In this document: piece after piece, positions 44,095-55,582 of the stretch | How positions within the stretch are numbered: position 1 is the stretch's first letter | How the letters are laid out: each line of letters opens with the position of its first letter | From: Oscarella lobularis | Lineage: Eukaryota > Porifera > Homoscleromorpha > Homosclerophorida > Oscarellidae | DNA: 64,000 bases | Assembly: GCF_947507565.1 (NCBI RefSeq) | Contig: NC_089183.1 | Span: 1,860,001 to 1,924,000 of the forward strand | Reading direction: 5' to 3' | Notes under the pieces: generated by a model | What the model saw: the letters and a program-made list of their open reading frames with translations, nothing else | What the model was told of the DNA's origin: nothing | The model's database searches: none | Translations under genes and position numbers: made by a program

Positions 44095-44807
44095 ATACAG
44101 CAATAAGGCTTACGGATTGTAGTTGCTTATTGCAAGAAATGTAAATGGTTTTTTTGAGAAAGAAGTTTCTTGGCAGTAGCGCCGTTGAGTACTTGTCCAG
44201 GAGCGAGATTCGGCTTAACAAGACGTTGTCCCACAGGCATAACAAAATTCAACCTGTCATTAAACACAAATATAAATGCGTCGCGACAGCATCAATATTA
44301 ACGAATTCGACATCTTCGCCTAGTGGGCGAAATTTTGCATCAAATCCTTTTCTGATTTCGTCTGTTAAAGTTTCTTCGTCCCAGGCAACGTCGATGCGAA
44401 ATAAGTTCAGAACGAATCTGCCTCCAAGCAATTTAGCACGGCGGGCGTGCATGAGACGGGACGAGTTCGCAATGCGCCGACGGGAGCAGGACGACGTCTC
44501 TCGTAAATACGTCAAGTGATGGGCGACCGGTTTTTTTCATCTCGCGCTTGCTCTCCCGCTTGCTCTTTCCTTTGCGATCTCGAACTGTCGAATTTCTTAT
44601 CCAAACAGCAGCCATTTCTGCGTCTACTGCCGTATACTTTTCCCTGTTTCGCGCTTCCCGTTCGGCGGTGGCCGGCCCAGCGTCGCTTGATCCTGCTGCC
44701 GACCTGGATGAGCCCGAAAGCATTTGCTTAAACGTTGGATGATTCACGATATGGTTGGCGATTGCTTCATGATCAAGATCGTCGCTGACGCTTCGCTGGC
44801 GCGACAT
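44095..44807 (-). pseudogene. Truncated paralog of the HECT gene N-terminus
   Basis: Starts at 44807 (MSRQRSVSDDLDHEAIANHI) and parallels the gene at 60127-62638. Shared blocks: H-x-AIAN-x-IV-x-HP, AEMAAVW against AELASVW, FTRDVVLLPS against FAKDIVLLRS, and RRAKLLGGRFVLNLFRIDVA against KRAELHRQGFILNLFEIDTA. A short intron leads to a second block VMPVGQRLVKPNLAPGQVLN (about 44245-44180), matching AVGLELIRPKLPEGRQLGGE. A frameshift near 44440 splits exon 1. It ends near 44100 next to the Tigger right end; no HECT catalytic part is present. Confidence 0.75.
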
Positions 44808-47359
44808 GCTAGGTGATCGTGAGGATCCTTTTTTCTTGATGCGAAGCAGCGTGAATCGTACGTATGCAATAGCTTAATTGGAACTCTACGATCATTGGAC
44901 ACTTTTAATATTCCCGGATAAAACAGCGCAGTGTGAGATGTCATTCACATTGCAACCGTTTTAGCTATCGTACGCGCTCTCAAATAATGGTGCATTCCAT
45001 ACCCGCCGTCGTCCATCAGAGGGTCAATTTCCAATTGCAAACGGCGCAGCAATTCGGCGGGAGTCATCTCGTATGGGTGGCACGCGAACTCGCTCGACGT
45101 CTTCTTCACTATCGCTCTCTTCATTGTCGCTGTCGCTTAAAAAGCTTCAACTTCGCATAGGAATTTTTCAAACACTGAGACGTACATCTGTCACAAATAG
45201 CAATTGATAATAATTCTTGCTGTAAATAACTAAAACATACCGTAAAACTAGAACATTACGAATCCAATGTATCCAGTTAAAAGGGAGTTGTCCATGCAGA
45301 GTGAAAAGTCACTGTACGTGCAATGACAGAAAGGCAACGTCGGCTATAGCAGACATGTATTTGCCGAAGGGTACGAATCGGCAGCTGTATCTCCTTCAGC
45401 AAACGACACCTCAATCTTTGACCTCAGGAGAGAAACTGGAGATAGAGGAGAGAGCAAGAAAAGTGCAGCAGCGCCTCCAATACTTTCATCACTTTCCCTA
45501 TCCAATTATAGTAGAAACGGAAGGATCTCGTATCCTAAAAATTAATTTCGTGCAAAGTTTATGCCACGACATTAAAATGTATTACTTTTTGTCTATTAAA
45601 TCGATCAATTTTGCTCCCCTAGTGGGACAATCCTCCAACAATTGTACCCAAATTACCCGTTTGACAACTGCCAAATAGAATCAATAAGGAGAACTTCAAT
45701 AGCAGCGTCAATAAAACAGCGTACCTTCCACCGCAACGTAAAGTTTGCGTAATTTTGAATCTTCGTCATTAAAAGAAATTGTTGCTGAGTTGTAATTTCG
45801 CATGCACAAGATCACGTTTTTATCTTATTGTTGTTGCTTATAAGAATCTAGGAATGTCTTCAATTTAGTAGCAAAATAACTCCGTCTAAAGTCTCATTCT
45901 TACCGCCATACTTCTGACTCTCATGCGCTTGAAGGAAAAACGTTACAAATGCAAAAAAAATTCGGCAGAGAATCATTCTCACAGCTACCGTGCTTATCTC
46001 TTTCTGACCTCAAGCAAGCAGGTGAATAATCGTTAAAAATTTATCAATTTGTTCTGCTTTTTCTTAATCTGCCTATTAGAAATAATAAAAAATAATCACC
46101 GGTAATATGCTTTTCTCAAACTTGTTTGCTTTGGTCTGCCTCGCTGACGTCGTCTTATGCTCTCAAAAACAGAAAAGTATAATCCAAATAAAATTGCATA
46201 CCCTTGCTAGAGTCATCTTCAAATGGAGCTTTAAAACAACTTATCGATATGTTTCGCAGTTAGAAAAATGCTTACAATCGTTCCCAGTAAAGCTAAACAA
46301 AAAAAATGAGAAATCCATCCCCGATTATATCGAACGTTAATGACATAGTTTGTTACCCAACTGCCTATGCCAAATTACCTTATGCAAGTGGCTTTGTCCT
46401 TTTTCCCCAGAAGTGCGAACCGTCAACGGAGAAGGGTCTCCTGTTCGCACGCTTTACTGCTTGATTTGCGCCTCGCTGCATGTCGTACGTGAGATGCATC
46501 CCTCGATCGACTTCTTTCAAAGCGGCAATTTCCTTGAATTGTCAAATACCTTTCACGTTGTCTGCGGACGATTGCACAGCAGAGAAACCGGAGTCGAAAA
46601 GTAGTGCGCGCCGTCCATCACCGTAAAGTGTAAAGTGCGTTTAATGTCACCTTTGCAAAATTTGCAAGACAAAGTTCCCCTATCCCTTGCATGTATTAAA
46701 AATCACGAGACGAGACGCGCAAAGTATTCTAATCCTTAGAGAATACATAAAAAATTACATTACGTGTTCGAAATATTGAAAACTCTTCTCACTGAGATAT
46801 GTGTAATATGATGCAAGCGCTCAGCCCCGCCTTCAAGTCACAGTATAAAACAGCCTCGCTAAAAAACAGTCGGACGCTCGCTCTCTTCTCTACAGGAAAC
46901 TAATCGTAGACTCCGGCACTGCCCTAACGAGCCGAAACCGGTCTGTCCCTTGAGTAATAACGATCCCAAAGCCTAAAATTGAAGCGAGTGTCCGATTTGT
47001 GTTGAGCGAGGGCATTGTGAGCATTTAACTCTACAGAACCGAAAAAGACGAAGAACAAAAAAATTATCACGGCAAAATGATCACGCCGCCGAACCACCGC
47101 CTTGTACGTTGACTCTAGAAATAGCGGTCGGACATCAAACAATTTCCGACCATATTTGTTGTTTGGCCGAACCATATGCATTTGGTTCGGTCATTTTGAC
47201 CGATTTTTTTGGCGCAATTCAGTTTTATTTAATGATGCGAATATCATTTTTCAACGCCTTGTCCTGCTATCGCTTTTTGCTTTCGCGCGAACGTTACCTG
47301 ATACATGACAGAACTTTTCGCCTGCGATCTTGCCCGTATACGAGCACCTTCGACTCTCG
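44808..47359. other. Intergenic, no gene recognised
   Basis: Several coding-like frames without known domains: minus strand about 45140-44935 (SSEFACHPYEMTPAELLRRL), plus strand 45301-45678 (GEKLEIEERARKVQQRLQYF) and plus strand 46107-46340 with a hydrophobic start. A TATAAAA box lies near 46843. None is firm enough to call a gene. Confidence 0.3.
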
Positions 47360-48087
47360 CTATGTCTAACGCCAAGAGAAAACGCTTAGAAGATCGCGAA
47401 GCCGGCGCCAAGGATAGTGTCACAAAGCGAACAACAAGCCACAGTACGTACCAGAAATGGAAACCCGAACTGGACACCTAATCCGGACGATATCGTGGCT
47501 TGACTGCGCTACGGATATGTCGCGGGGAACCAAAATCGACACGAAGCTCCATTGTAAGGCGTGCACGAACTTCAAACAGAAGATCGAGAGCGGTCGCAAC
47601 TACAGCGAGAAATGGGTAGTTGGAGCGGAATCTGTCCGTGTGCCAGCAATATCCGCGATCACTCTGCCAGTGAGCAGCACAAGCATGCCATGCTGCTTTT
47701 GAAGAAAGAGCAGGCTCAATCCAAGGGAGAGAGCAGTGCGGCGTACGCACCTGTTGCGCAAGCAATGGACACGCTTCCGGAAAGCGCGCTAAAAAAGCTA
47801 AGAATAAAATTCGACATTGCCCATTTTGCCGCCAGAGAGAAGTTGAATTTCTCCAAGTACCAGTTATTATGTGATCTTGCAGAACATCATGGAGTAGACC
47901 TTGGACGCGAGTACAGAAATGATAAAGCGGCAAAACAGTTTTGCTATTACATGGAAGAATCAGAAAGAAAAGATTTAGAAAAGCAAATGTCAAAAGCGCA
48001 TTTTTCAATTCTTATGGACGGATCGACGGATACAGGCAACATCGATGAGGAAATGTTTCTTGTACTTTATTGCGATGTTAATTAATG
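47360..48087 (+). pseudogene. hAT transposase N-terminal part (ZNF862/C17orf113-like)
   Basis: Opens MSNAKRKRLEDREAGAKD near 47361. After frame changes near 47480 it shows a TTF-type zinc-finger region (CKACTNFKQKIESGRNYSEK WVVGAESVRV, then NIRDHSASEQHKHAM). After another change near 47650 it runs to 48085 with IKFDIAHFAAREKLNFSKYQ and the core start FSILMDGSTDTGNIDEEMF. It ends LVLYCDVN and a stop. The C-terminal dimerisation part is absent here, but a matching C-terminal piece lies at 53430-53812. Confidence 0.8.
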
Positions 48088-48619
48088 CCGTGAAAATCAA
48101 TTATTAAAAATTGCTCCTTAATTTCTATGAAACTAAATAGAACCAATACTTAATTAAAGAAAACGAGGCAACAACTCTTTCCATTCATCATACTACGCAT
48201 ATGCAAAATCTGTGATGAAAATTTCACTACAAGGTCTTGATTGAATAAAATCTTTTGAAATTTCTAACAGCTAGCTCTTCAGATACAGATAATACATATT
48301 TTGGCGACGTCAAGGAAGAAGTACATTTTCTGTGTGACATTACGGCATGAAGAAGAGTAATTAAATCGTCTAGATGGCGTTCATGCAGAAACGAATCCAC
48401 ACATGCCAAGTAGTCGCTGTGACGCTGTTTGAGCTACTCGATCGTAGCAGGAGGCACTAGGCGACATTTCGCCCAGATCTTATGTACGATTACGCTTTGT
48501 GTCGCGTGAAAACATCTTTTCGACGATTCGACTTTCCAGCTCCATAGCCAATCACGTACGAAATTGTGTAACTGTGCCACGCGTAACTCAGAGCCAAACG
48601 AGCAGATAGTAACTGGCAT
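48088..48619. other. Intergenic, no gene recognised
   Basis: AT-rich with no coding signal. It ends at the 10-bp duplication that flanks the second foldback element. Confidence 0.4.
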
Positions 48620-48629
48620 CAATGGCACC

Positions 48630-49187
48630 TAGCCTCTGAAACCCAGACTCTCCCCCGCGCGCGCTACTTGCGGAGAGGGTCTGGGCAACTTTGTACTACG
48701 CGTCGGTTCCTTTGTTGCGTAATTAGCCAATCATGACAGAGCCTCGCTGAGAGAGTGCACAATCAGCGACGAGCATTGTAATTGCATTATCAAATTAACG
48801 TACGCGTTACGAGCACAGCGTACGTACGTGCGCCTTACAGACAGTACGCGCTGCTTGTACCCCGCGAACGTACATATATACTCGTGCGTGTCTCGATATT
48901 CGATTCCCCTATGCGACGCCGTTTTCGTCAGAAAAGGCACGGACGCGTTGCCACATGCCTTCGGGCTTCCCCTGACGAGAAACGAAAACGACGTCGCATA
49001 CTCGCGGCATAGACGGATCGACTGTCGACATTTTCGACGCGCAGCACAGCAGAATAGCTAGCGATCGCAGTCACGGGTTTAGGCTCATTAATCCAATTAC
49101 AATCAAAGGAACCGACGCGTAGTACAAAGTTGCCCAGACCCTCTCCGCAAGTAGCGCGCGCGGGGAGGGTCTGGGTTTCAGAGGCTA
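48630..49187. mobile_element. Foldback MITE (MULE-like) with 10-bp target duplication
   Basis: The 558-bp element begins TAGCCTCTGAAACCC and ends with its complement. It is flanked by the perfect duplication CAATGGCACC at 48620-48629 and 49188-49197. Arms of about 85 bp contain a nested hairpin in which GAGAGGGTCTGG pairs with CCCAGACTCTC. The outer sequence TAGCCT and the CAGACCC-type hairpin match the design of the element at 173-3376, although the inner sequence differs. No coding capacity. Confidence 0.9.
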
Positions 49188-49197
49188 CAATGGCACC

Positions 49198-49610
49198 ATA
49201 TCCCATTCATCCAATAATATCGCGTGTCGAACACGTCTCGCCCTGCGCAATCGTAGACGGCAGAAGCGGAGCGGCAGCGGCGGCGAAATTCGCTCTAGGA
49301 AAGCTCGCTCTAGCTTGCTAAATCTGGTGCGACTAGCTCTGGCTAAACGGCTGCGAGGTTGGAATGGATTGATTTCTCGATCGTCTCGCCAAGAAAACAT
49401 GACGTAACGCGTAGGGTCTTCTTTCGGTCAAATGCATCGAAACAAGTGATAAGAGTTCAATTTTGCGCAGAATAATCGATCAAAGTGGCTGTAAAAAAGC
49501 TTTGGACGCACGATGGGTCGGTTCAGACGAGAACGGCTCTGCATGGTGCATGCACAAAAAATGGCCTGACGTAATGATGTCGCCGACACACGTCGTTGCC
49601 TTCTTTTTAT
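49198..49610. other. Intergenic, no gene recognised
   Basis: GC-richer sequence with AGCGGAGCGGCAGCGGCGGC near 49265; no coding region identified. Confidence 0.4.
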
Positions 49611-51125
49611 TCTAGGCTGTACGAAGGCGCCTTTTTGGAGGACGAAACTGTCGCCGAAAATAGAAAACGAAGCGCGCTGTCGTGAATGGGGGCCCCTTTG
49701 AGAATCGAACTGAAATCCATGGGTTCTGCTTGGGAGGAACGGCTCAAGTTCGCCACAATGTCAAACAGCTTTCTCGCAACCGTTAATGACCCACCTCTTT
49801 CCCAAGCTAATAAAATAAAAGATGCAGTTTGTAAACACGACGCTAACGTTCTTGGATGCTTTAAGTCAATCATTGGATGTCAGCTCGACCATCTTCAAGA
49901 GCGTCAAGCTCGCCTGAGAATCTCCCAAGGAGGCAGAGGTCTCACTTCTGCAGTGGCTATTAGTCCCTGTGCTTTCTTGGGTTCTTGGGCGGCTTCTTCA
50001 GCGTCTCTCCTACAACGGCTCACAAGTTTTGACAACAGGCTCGACTTTCCACTCAACGCCTCTTTGTTCAATCGTCGGATCTATAACGCTCTCGTCGATT
50101 TTAATAGTGTCATTGATGCCCAAGGAGGTAGCACTGACATTTTTTCCGTCGAGCAGCTTCCGGACGTATCACACAAGCTCCAAAAGCGCCTGTCGTCGCT
50201 TGTAGGCACGTTAGCTTTGTCGTCGCTCTTGGAGATCTCTAACAAATCTTCAAAAGCCAGGATCAGAAGTGCTCGGAGCTCTGAGGCAGGAGCATGGCTG
50301 GATTCGGTTCCGTCGTCGCAAGGTGTCCTTCACCAATATCGAATTCCAGACAGCGGTTGCTCTTCGCCTTGGCCTTCCGGTTCCTCTTCGAGAGATCCAG
50401 AAATGTAATTGTGGCTCCTTCTCTTACCCTACCGGTTACCACATCCTCACTTGTCCAAAAGATGGTGGGGGAATGCGTCGGCACGACGCGGTTCAATACG
50501 CCTATGCTAAGATCTGTTGGTTTCCAGTGCCAGCTCGAAAAGCTCCATGAGTTTCCCGAAAAGAGACGCCCAGATATTAGTGTCTATAATTACAAAGACG
50601 GCAAAAAGCTCCTTCTGGACATACGTGTCGTGAATCCACAAGTACCGGCTTTTTGTCACAATCGGCGGATTCTTCCGGTGCTGCGGCATTAAGGCGAGAT
50701 GAAGAAAAAACTATCAAATATTCGGAGTCAGCTACATATCTTGGCTATCTATTCCAACCAGTGTTTGCGTTTGGCAGGTGGAGCGCGAAGGCGATAGAGC
50801 TTTTCGCGACATTGGACGCCGCCCTTCGGTCGATTTCTTGAAGGACCGATCTGCGTTCGCCCATTACTGACGCAACCGAATCTCGTCTGTCCTGCAACGA
50901 CAAAATGTCAGAATCGTCATCAACAAGGTTAAGAAGATCTTGCCTGGTCAGACAGCCTCCCTTAGTCTTGCGGCGGTGGCTAGCACACGCTGCAATTCCA
51001 ATACCATTAACCCCTCCCTTGTATGTATTTATGTTTTAGTTGTTGTTGTTTTTCGTCCTTTGCTGTTGATCCCTGTCTCTCTGTTCTTCTCTTATACTGC
51101 TTTTCTCAATAAATAAAATAAGAAA
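49611..51125 (+). pseudogene. 3' part of a second non-LTR retrotransposon family
   Basis: 5'-truncated copy of a retrotransposon with a restriction-like endonuclease, different from the (TC)n family. It starts in the linker after the RT (ARLRISQGGRGLTSAVAISP near 49910). It then shows the knuckle CNCGSFSYPTGYHILTC (50400-50455) and MRRHDAVQYAYAK, followed after frame changes by PEKRRPDISVYNYKDGKKLL with LDIRVVNPQ (50555-50640), the PD-(D/E)xK core. The tail reads QRQNVRIVINKVKKILPGQT near 50895. The element ends with AATAAATAAAATAAG near 51108-51122. A TGA near 49684 and several frameshifts make it non-functional. Confidence 0.82.
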
Positions 51126-51959
51126 GAGCCTGTGACGCGTCGTGCATTGCCCGCAGTTTCATGTGTGCCACGCGTTGTTCAGCTGTTCTTGCAGGCAACT
51201 TTTCGATAAAAGGAATAACTATTAATATTTATAGAGTTCTACAAACCAAAAGTACGCTTATCAGAACAAAGTTTAGCCATTACGGATGACGTACATTTGC
51301 TCTTTTCCGATATCGGCATTTGTCGTTATCATCACTGAATTTTTGCATTTTGAGAACCGCGGAAGAAACTTGATCTTGTTGATTGAATGTAACCGTCGGT
51401 GAGCCCGTCCTCAATAGTATTCAGCTGCTTGGGTCTTCAAGCAAAAATCCTCTCATTGTATCGTTTGCGGTTGCCACCAATTTGCTGCTTGACAAAGAAA
51501 TAAAGACAGCGCTCTATTCGGAATAGAAAACGCATTACAGATGGCAGAAATACGAAATAGTAAACAATCAAAATCTCACAGATAATCCGAAGCAGCATAA
51601 AGCAATCATTGCCGAGGATTCTTCCCTGCGGCGGATTAACATGAAGACGGACAAAAGAAATATTTTTAAAACTTCAGTAATTGTTGGAGAATGCTCCCAC
51701 CGCAGGCATTCTAAATAATTTCTTTACGAATTCTCGCTTTATGAAATCCGAAGAAATAGCGTATATTGCGGGAACGTATTAGCAAAGCGCCGCGATAACA
51801 GGTTTAGAAATAAGCCAGAACTAGTTGCAGTACTCTCCGAGTTTTATGATTGCCTGATAAAATGAATCGAAGGCTACTTCCTTTTGAATAGCGTCTAATA
51901 GAAAATGCTTGACAACGCTTCCGTCCTCTTCAAAGGCGACTGAACAGAACGCTCGGAAC
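51126..51959. other. Non-coding stretch before the piggyBac relic
   Basis: No coding region recognised. The part nearest 51960 may be the decayed C-terminal end or 3' side of the piggyBac element. Confidence 0.35.
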
Positions 51960-52763
51960 GGAACCTAGTTGACGAACTTGTGGCAAGATTCGATTTTTTC
52001 AACAAAAGCTTCCACATGCTTCTGCCATCCCAGGTCTTTTTTGCTTTTTTTGACCAGCGGTTACAGCCCCGGTTTTTGATCCCCTCTATCGACGCCTCTC
52101 ATATTAGAAATATTTAGCTCTAGCAAAGGCGGGCACTTGACGTCAAAGCCATTGCGGCCATCCCGTCGCGACGTTGTTGGTATCCTTCCATCCGGAAGTC
52201 TGAGTACACATGCCTTCGATTAAAGATACACACAACGACAATCACATCTCACTCATGCCATCAGGTGATAACAGTAATAGCCTCATCCTTCTTTCTCGGA
52301 ACTCCGTTGAACAGGATCATCAAAAAGTCTTTCCTGTGTGAACAAACTGTTCCGCAGCAATTTTTAACTTTGGTCCAAAGAAGCTCAAAGAGGGTTGGCG
52401 ACATGTAGTAGTTGTCATTGTACAGGTTGAGCCATTTCTTTCTCATGTCCTTCCATTAGATCCAATACAATCTGTTTTGAATTAAAGACTATATTCTCCG
52501 GTAAGTGCTGCTTTTTTTCCTTCTTGTACACATTCAATTAAAGCTTTTCTCAAAATAAAAATCTATTTTAAAATTTAAATTTTTTTGTTAAAATGTTTTT
52601 GTTGTACCTTCATTTCCCATTTGGTAGGCTTGTCTTTCATACTGTTTTTATTGTCTCCGCCTACGTCGTATTCCGCCTTGAAAGCTTTTTCCAAAAGATC
52701 GATAAGTGGGCGCATTTTCCGAAGCTTGTCGTAAGTCACAGATAAGCCTCGCATGTTTACCAA
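51960..52763 (-). pseudogene. piggyBac-type transposase relic
   Basis: Minus-strand blocks in piggyBac order: YDKLRKMRPLIDLLEKAFKA (52735-52675) and KPTKWEMKVQ near 52610; NDNYYMSPTLFELL...CGTVCSHRKDF (52420-52325); then VKCPPLLELNISNMRGVDRG (52140-52080) and KKSKKDLGWQKHVEAF near 52010. These correspond to the DDE_Tnp_1_7 core, the (Y/D)NYY.SP.LF motif and the MxGVDRxD motif. Segments between them, including part of the catalytic region, are deleted and frames change repeatedly. TTAA-bounded ends were not located. Confidence 0.78.
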
Positions 52764-53429
52764 TGAAACTCGTGGTTTTAGTGTGAAGAATTATCCGAAC
52801 TCTTGCTAAAGATTCTGTCGAAGTACACCCAACGAAGCTGTTGTCAAATAACGCGTCAAGGACGGACGTTACTTCCAACACAAAGCATCATCGTCTTTAA
52901 CATCCTATCACATATATACACATATATGTACATATATTTATATACTGAAGCTGCTGGCCTTCGCCGAGAATGAATAATAAAAACGAGAGAACTTCAGTCA
53001 AACCTCGTAATATGGCGAATTTTTTATGGCTTTTAAAGTTGAAATTTAATCTTTTTCTGTTTAAAGTTTTCTCCAATTGCTGATTTCCCTTATTTCTGTA
53101 GTGGAAGAAACTGTAGGTGTTGCCACTCTTTGATAATCTAAACGGAAACAATTCGATTCTAAAAAGGACAAAAAACTCTTTCACCCCATTAAGAGCGAGT
53201 CTCAACAATTGAATAGAGGGAGAAGGATGTCCCTAGTGCGCACACATTTCAAAGAAGATGTCATCCTACCATATTCAACGTCTAAGAATTTGATATTCTA
53301 AAGCTGCAGCAACTGCCCCAGTTATCTACAAATCCCAGCCTTGTAGAATTAAAACAGTTCATGAATTACGGCGTGAGAAAACTACGGTGTTTTACAAGTC
53401 AGTTTTAAGGAATTCTGGTAAATTGTGTC
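52764..53429. other. Non-coding, TA-rich microsatellite inside
   Basis: A TATATACACATATATG-type microsatellite lies at 52911-52952. No convincing coding region. Confidence 0.4.
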
Positions 53430-53812
53430 TTGTGCGAGGAAGAATGGAGCAGTTTTTTCCAGTCCCTCAACGACCCTTTTAATGAAAGGAAATCTCACGA
53501 GGCAGTGATCGACAAACTCTGTACAAAACCCACATCTTCACGCATTTTCCCTACTATGTCAGCTATGGCAAATATATTCAGAGTTGTGCCTATCCATACG
53601 TCAGACGTCAAACGGACGTTGTGAAGACGAGAATTCGTAACAGGATTAAGAAAAAGACTCTCGATTCTTTGCTCAGGATCATCCTGGAAGGTCCAGACTT
53701 GAACGACTTTCCATTCGAAGAAGCTATCGAACTTTGGGCCAAAAAGAAAAGCGCCGCATTTCTTCGCGCCTTCCTTGAATATTGCACGTCAAGTTTTTTA
53801 CGATATCGCACT
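53430..53812 (+). pseudogene. hAT transposase C-terminal part
   Basis: Encodes the hAT C-terminal dimerisation block: FPTMSAMANIFRVVPIHTSD, then after a frame change at 53620 KTRIRNRIKKKTLDSLLRII, LEGPDLNDFPFEEAIELWAK. The expected FSxM motif between the two is missing. The LEGPDLNDFPFEEA ending fits the subfamily of the N-terminal piece at 47360-48087, so both could come from one gene separated by later insertions. Confidence 0.8.
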
Positions 53813-53813
53813 G

Positions 53814-55099
53814 CTAATTTGGCGCACAGGGCAAGTGAAAGCGATCGATCGTCGTCGTCGTCTCCGTCTTGAAAAGTGAGATGACGTTTAGCGGCGGGAT
53901 AACTTTGCCCAGTTTAGGGACGTTCGGCCCTATTTGGAGATGCACTTGTACGATAGACGTCGGTGATGTGTTTGCTTTTGGTGTAGTCGGCATACTCCGT
54001 CGATTCGAACACGGCAAACTCGCTGATCGCTTTGATCGGGTCTGACATATTTTCATGAGAGCGGAAGAATTGGCGATCAGTTTGATGTTCTTCAGCGTGG
54101 GGCTTTCAACTGTGAGACTCGCCGATACTTGGTGCTGGCACGACTGGATGCGCAAAATCGCCCCACACGACGCGCAGCGAGCAAATGCGCCGTTCGGGTC
54201 GAGTGGGCTTGCTTTGCCGACTTTGCATCCAAGGCAAAGGTAGAAGAAAGAAAAATTGAATACTCCGATAACGTAAGCGCGATTGATTGTTAGCTTTTGG
54301 CCGGACAGCGAAAATTCATGAGAAACGACGTTTTCACGTGAATCAATTTTTCCCATGTAACTTCCAGTTTTGGGAGTGTAGAGGCTGTATTCTCCCGCTT
54401 CAAACTTCACCGCAAGTCGAAAGTCGTAACTGTTGCCGATGCGAGCATTTTCGGCGGGTTTGCCCCAGAGAGTCACCACGACTGCCGCCGTTTCATCAGC
54501 GATTCCACCTTTGCGTATAGCAACAGAATTGGTGAAAGCGAGCTCGAGATCGGACAGGTCCAAAACCTTGGCTCTGATGTCGACGATCTGGGACCGGACT
54601 TGCTGTTCAATTCGTTCAATTTGATTTGTCGAGGGGTTGCTGGGAGCGCATCGAGGTGAGTCGTCACGTCCTGCGTCTTTTGAGGAGATCTGAGAAGAGG
54701 CGACGACTTCTTGATGACGACCTCCATCGATTTTCCGATTTTGTTCTCCTGAATGGCGACATGGGAAAACGATACTGTGTCCGAGCGACGGGCAAAATCT
54801 TTAAAGATGTCGTACTTACTGGGAACGAAAGAAACAAATCGGATTCGTCCAGATTCGTCTTTTAGCCAACAATCTAAATGTTTCGAGGCACCGCTGACTT
54901 TTACGGGCGACATGTCGATTTTGCATGGAGACTGGCACGGTACTCGAATTGAATGTACTTAATTACAACAACAAAAAGTAGTAGTTTTGTCTTTGTTGTG
55001 TTTACTCGATGCAGGACCGTAAATTTCAGAAATTTTCGAGATTTTTACGTTGTCGGTGTTCTTATTCACGCGATGAGCGTACGCTGCAGTTTGAGACAT
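53814..55099 (-). pseudogene. RPA-like single-strand-binding (OB-fold, zinc ribbon) gene
   Basis: Minus strand. A first exon opens MSQTAAYAHRVNKNTDNVKI at 55099 and ends near 55012. After a roughly 50-bp gap the main frame runs through PVKVSGASKHLDCWLKDESG, RIRFVSFVPSKYD and VIKKSSPLL (an OB-fold pattern). It then has a frame change near 54600 into VRSQIVDIRAKVLDLSDLEL, a second OB-like block (VVVTLWGKPAENARIGNSYD), and a four-Cys ribbon (CLGCKVGKASPLDPNGAFAR then CASC near 54215-54165), as in the C-terminal DNA-binding domain of RPA70. The 3' end is uncertain; frames 53814 and about 53960 both offer stops. RPA family proteins bind single-stranded DNA; this one could be a host gene or a transposon-borne copy. 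Confidence 0.6.
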
Positions 55100-55582
55100 C
55101 CCGATTGAAACTGAAACAAAGAGAAGCACAAATAAGTACACGATCGAGGACGCGTTAGCGAACCTATATCCTTTTTTATCATGGCAGTTGCGAACGGACA
55201 CCTCCTATAAGCGCGTGACGATCGCAGCAATGCGATTGTCGTGGTTTACTGATGTAAACTCTCGATGCGGATGCATTGCGGAGGTGCTACGGATTCGATC
55301 TAAGCCGATCAAGGTCGTCCTACCTTTTGAAACGAAGCTGTACGCCGAAACGAACGGCAAAATTTAATGGGCCTAGGCAGTGTCGTAGCCAGTGCGTTAG
55401 GGTTAGCGTCTCGGGGCTGGCCGGTGGCTTAGCCTTCGGGCTACCTTCCTGCCTCAGCGTTGTGCGCTATGCCAGGCAGGGGGCGTAACGTGACGAGTTC
55501 GCCGTCACGTGACACGGTCACGCCCCGAACCGCAAACTCTTGCGTTATCACGGCAGAGCGAGCGACTAGTCATTAACAGGAG
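55100..55582. other. Intergenic, no firm feature
   Basis: About 55376-55440 reads GTCGTAGCCAGTGCGTTAGG and onward, which resembles the first part of a tRNA-derived repeat (box A-like), but no box B or cloverleaf could be drawn. CG-rich inverted pieces (GTGACGAGTTCGCCGTCAC near 55491) follow. Confidence 0.3.

Noticed and set aside
46840-46920. Promoter with TATAAAA and a small RNA gene
   Set aside because: A TATA-like box alone is weak; no RNA fold or coding start could be tied to it.
55376-55440. tRNA gene or tRNA-derived SINE
   Set aside because: The first part resembles a box A region, but no box B (GGTTCRA-type) or cloverleaf could be formed.
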